Assembly (NCBI GenBank): GCA_016550485.1
Contig: JABXGV010000334.1
Location: 1-6,725 of the forward strand
Source of the DNA: an archaeon
GTDB lineage: Archaea; Asgardarchaeota; Hermodarchaeia; Hermodarchaeales; Hermodarchaeaceae
Reading direction: 5' to 3'
DNA length: 6,725 bases
A program made the position numbers and the translations under genes. Within the stretch, counting starts at the first letter, position 1, and each line of letters opens with the position of its first letter. The notes beneath the pieces were generated by a model that ran no database searches, was not told where the DNA came from, and saw nothing but the letters and a program-made list of their open reading frames with translations. Positions 5,551-6,725 of this stretch are shown here, one piece after another.

Positions 5551-6171
5551 TCATCCGGTCCAATGTCGCCATAATCGCCATTGCATACCGATTTTCTTTT
5601 GATGGAATCGTGAGGAAGTAGTGAAGTGCACTGCAAGAGCTAATGCTACTGGTAATCCGAGGAAGTAATTTGCCGCTAACCCTGCGATACTGATGTTGTG
5701 GGGTGTAGGATAGTAACGGATTACTTGGTGACAACTAGGAATGAGTGCAGGAACATTAGGGGGGGAGTAACTAGGGTTGATTATGTACTGGTTTGCTAAC
5801 ACAAACAGTTGTATTCTTTCGTTAAGCGGTATTAGCAATAAGCAAATCCCAACAGCGGAGATTCCAATAAACTTGGCTGCAGCTGTATGCCCTTTTTGTG
5901 CCAAAGGGACTCCGAAAAGAACTCCTATTAAACCGCCTATACACAGACTCAATAGTGTTTTGACCAGAAGCTGACTGGGTACGAGTCGAAATAGGGCGTC
6001 CTCCACGGGGGGAATTAAATAGGTTTCAGGGTTGAGGTCAACCCAAGATTTGTTTGGCTGGCCAGTATTGAGGATTAATACACTTGCCAGATTAAAGAGC
6101 GTGACTAACACTACAAACCCAAGAAGAGTCTTCAGCAAGGGCTCTACTAGGTATCGTCTCAACACTATCAA
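5551..6171 (-). CDS. Unrecognised four-helix membrane protein, C-terminus possibly frameshifted
   Basis: A 206-aa hydrophobic protein that I cannot place in a family. Likely membrane segments are residues 12-34, 67-90, 97-116 and 159-183. Two polar loops lie between helices 1 and 2 (about 35-66) and 3 and 4 (about 117-158, rich in Pro, Tyr and Asn). Positive residues at the N-terminus (LRRYL) suggest a cytoplasmic N-terminus. The start is a TTG at 6171; an AAGGAG Shine-Dalgarno sequence (6190-6185) lies 13 nt upstream, rather far, so the start is uncertain, but an in-frame stop lies eight codons above. After helix 4 the last 24 residues (many Trp, Arg, His and Gln) look unnatural, whereas another minus frame there, ending at 5531, reads more like protein. 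It is separated from the upstream PH-domain gene by a terminator. Confidence 0.6.
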   Translation of the reverse strand: MIVLRRYLVEPLLKTLLGFVVLVTLFNLASVLILNTGQPNKSWVDLNPETYLIPPVEDALFRLVPSQLLVKTLLSLCIGGLIGVLFGVPLAQKGHTAAAKFIGISAVGICLLLIPLNERIQLFVLANQYIINPSYSPPNVPALIPSCHQVIRYYPTPHNISIAGLAANYFLGLPVALALAVHFTTSSRFHQKKIGMQWRLWRHWTG

Positions 6172-6258
6172 CCAATTATCAATTCTCCTTTTCCCTTAAG
6201 ACTCTACACTTTAGAACAGCTAGTGTCACCACAAGTTGCCTAAACCCCAAAGGTTCCT

Positions 6259-6298
6259 AAAAAAGAAGGAGAAGAGGAAGAGCCACCACTCCTCCTCT
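6259..6298 (-). terminator. Intrinsic-type terminator after the PH-domain gene
   Basis: On the minus strand a 10-bp stem (6298-6289 with 6282-6273) closes a 6-nt loop, TGGTGG. It is followed by a pyrimidine-rich tract with six Ts at 6264-6259. One pair is a U-G wobble in minus-strand RNA but an A-C mismatch in plus-strand RNA, which fits a leftward terminator. It starts 4 nt after the TAG of the PH-domain gene. The rest of the gap to 6171 holds only the AAGGAG site of the next gene. Confidence 0.55.
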
Positions 6299-6301
6299 AT
6301 G

Positions 6302-6725
6302 CTACTTAATTTTTCTAGCAATCTCGGTTAGAATGTCGCGCATCTCACGAAGTGTCCAGAGGATTTCGTCATCTAGCGAATCTGGAAGCTTGGGGATGGG
6401 TTCCTCAGTTCGATGCACAGCTTCTGTTCCTGTGACATAGGGGAGGCGGAACCTCCGTAGCTGCTGAAGGATGAAGTCTCGCAGCTCTTCGTAGAATTCG
6501 CAGCCTTCAAGTTTCTCTTCGGGGCCACCATGTTGACCTGATCTGCCAGCGGTTTCAATGTTGATATTCCCGATGCCAAAAAACCGGTCGAAGGGTCCTG
6601 CAGTGGTACTGATGTTGGTGATTGTTCGGAATGGTACGTGTTTTCTGGTAACACTAAGGATACCTTTCTGAACGTAGACTTCCGGCATTGCATCACCGGA
6701 TTCAGTAATCACCGAATACTCGATG
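6302..6725 (-). CDS. PH-domain (bPH2/DUF304-like) protein, C-terminal part only
   Basis: The last 140 residues of a leftward gene that enters from beyond the right edge; the frame is open to position 6724. The visible part begins IEYSVITESGDAMPEVYVQKGILS and continues with HVPFRTITNISTTAGPFDRF, then FGIGNINIETAG. These are the final strands of a bacterial-type PH domain, with the usual G-I-L-S turn and the VPF-x-T-I-T-N-I block. A linker rich in Gly and Glu, a helix with Arg and Leu, and a C-terminal helix (DEILWTLREMRDILTEIARKIK without the last break) follow. Membrane helices common at the N-terminus of such proteins would lie outside the window. A GTG at 6712 codes for an internal valine in a PH strand and is not the start. 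Function of these proteins is mostly unknown, with envelope or membrane roles suspected. Confidence 0.78.
   Translation of the reverse strand, partial: IEYSVITESGDAMPEVYVQKGILSVTRKHVPFRTITNISTTAGPFDRFFGIGNINIETAGRSGQHGGPEEKLEGCEFYEELRDFILQQLRRFRLPYVTGTEAVHRTEEPIPKLPDSLDDEILWTLREMRDILTEIARKIK

Overview
The window looks like chromosomal DNA of an archaeon with moderate GC content. The evidence is archaeal TATA-like boxes at suitable distances from genes (clearest at 5381-5387), a NikR with a full metal site, a luciferase-like oxidoreductase of the kind that usually uses coenzyme F420, an archaeal-style DUF362 protein and a bacterial-type PH-domain protein. The style recalls Asgard or Bathyarchaeia-like genomes, but the lineage is a guess; no rRNA or tRNA is present to fix it.

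Left part (1-2497): a nickel/cobalt energy-coupling-factor (ECF) transporter operon runs leftward in the order cbiM, small two-helix component (PDGLE/NikN type), cbiQ, cbiO. Only the first 26 codons of cbiO are inside the window. A 120-bp divergent promoter region separates cbiM from nikR, which is transcribed rightward. NikR carries the complete His/His/His/Cys nickel site. The intergenic region contains a dyad with the same 6-N16-6 geometry as the classical NikR operator. I infer that the transporter imports nickel and is repressed by NikR when nickel is sufficient. A luciferase-like (LLM) oxidoreductase gene follows nikR closely on the same strand.

Middle part (3438-4264): this region is poorly coded. 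It holds two small leftward ORFs of unknown function (71-74 aa and 42 aa). On the + strand it holds what I read as the frameshifted remains of a LURP-one/YxjI-like (Tubby-C-like) gene.

Right part (4265-6725): a DUF362 protein with an extra basic C-terminal domain that resembles a winged helix, preceded by a strong TATA box and palindromes; a 220-bp intergenic stretch with an imperfect hairpin; an unrecognised four-helix membrane protein whose C-terminus may be frameshifted; an intrinsic-type terminator; and the C-terminal 140 residues of a PH-domain (bPH2/DUF304-like) protein that enters from beyond the right edge. All three genes are on the minus strand.

Apart from nickel uptake with its regulator, no multi-gene system is evident. 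The most notable items are the candidate NikR operator, the decayed LURP-one-like gene and the DUF362 C-terminal fusion.
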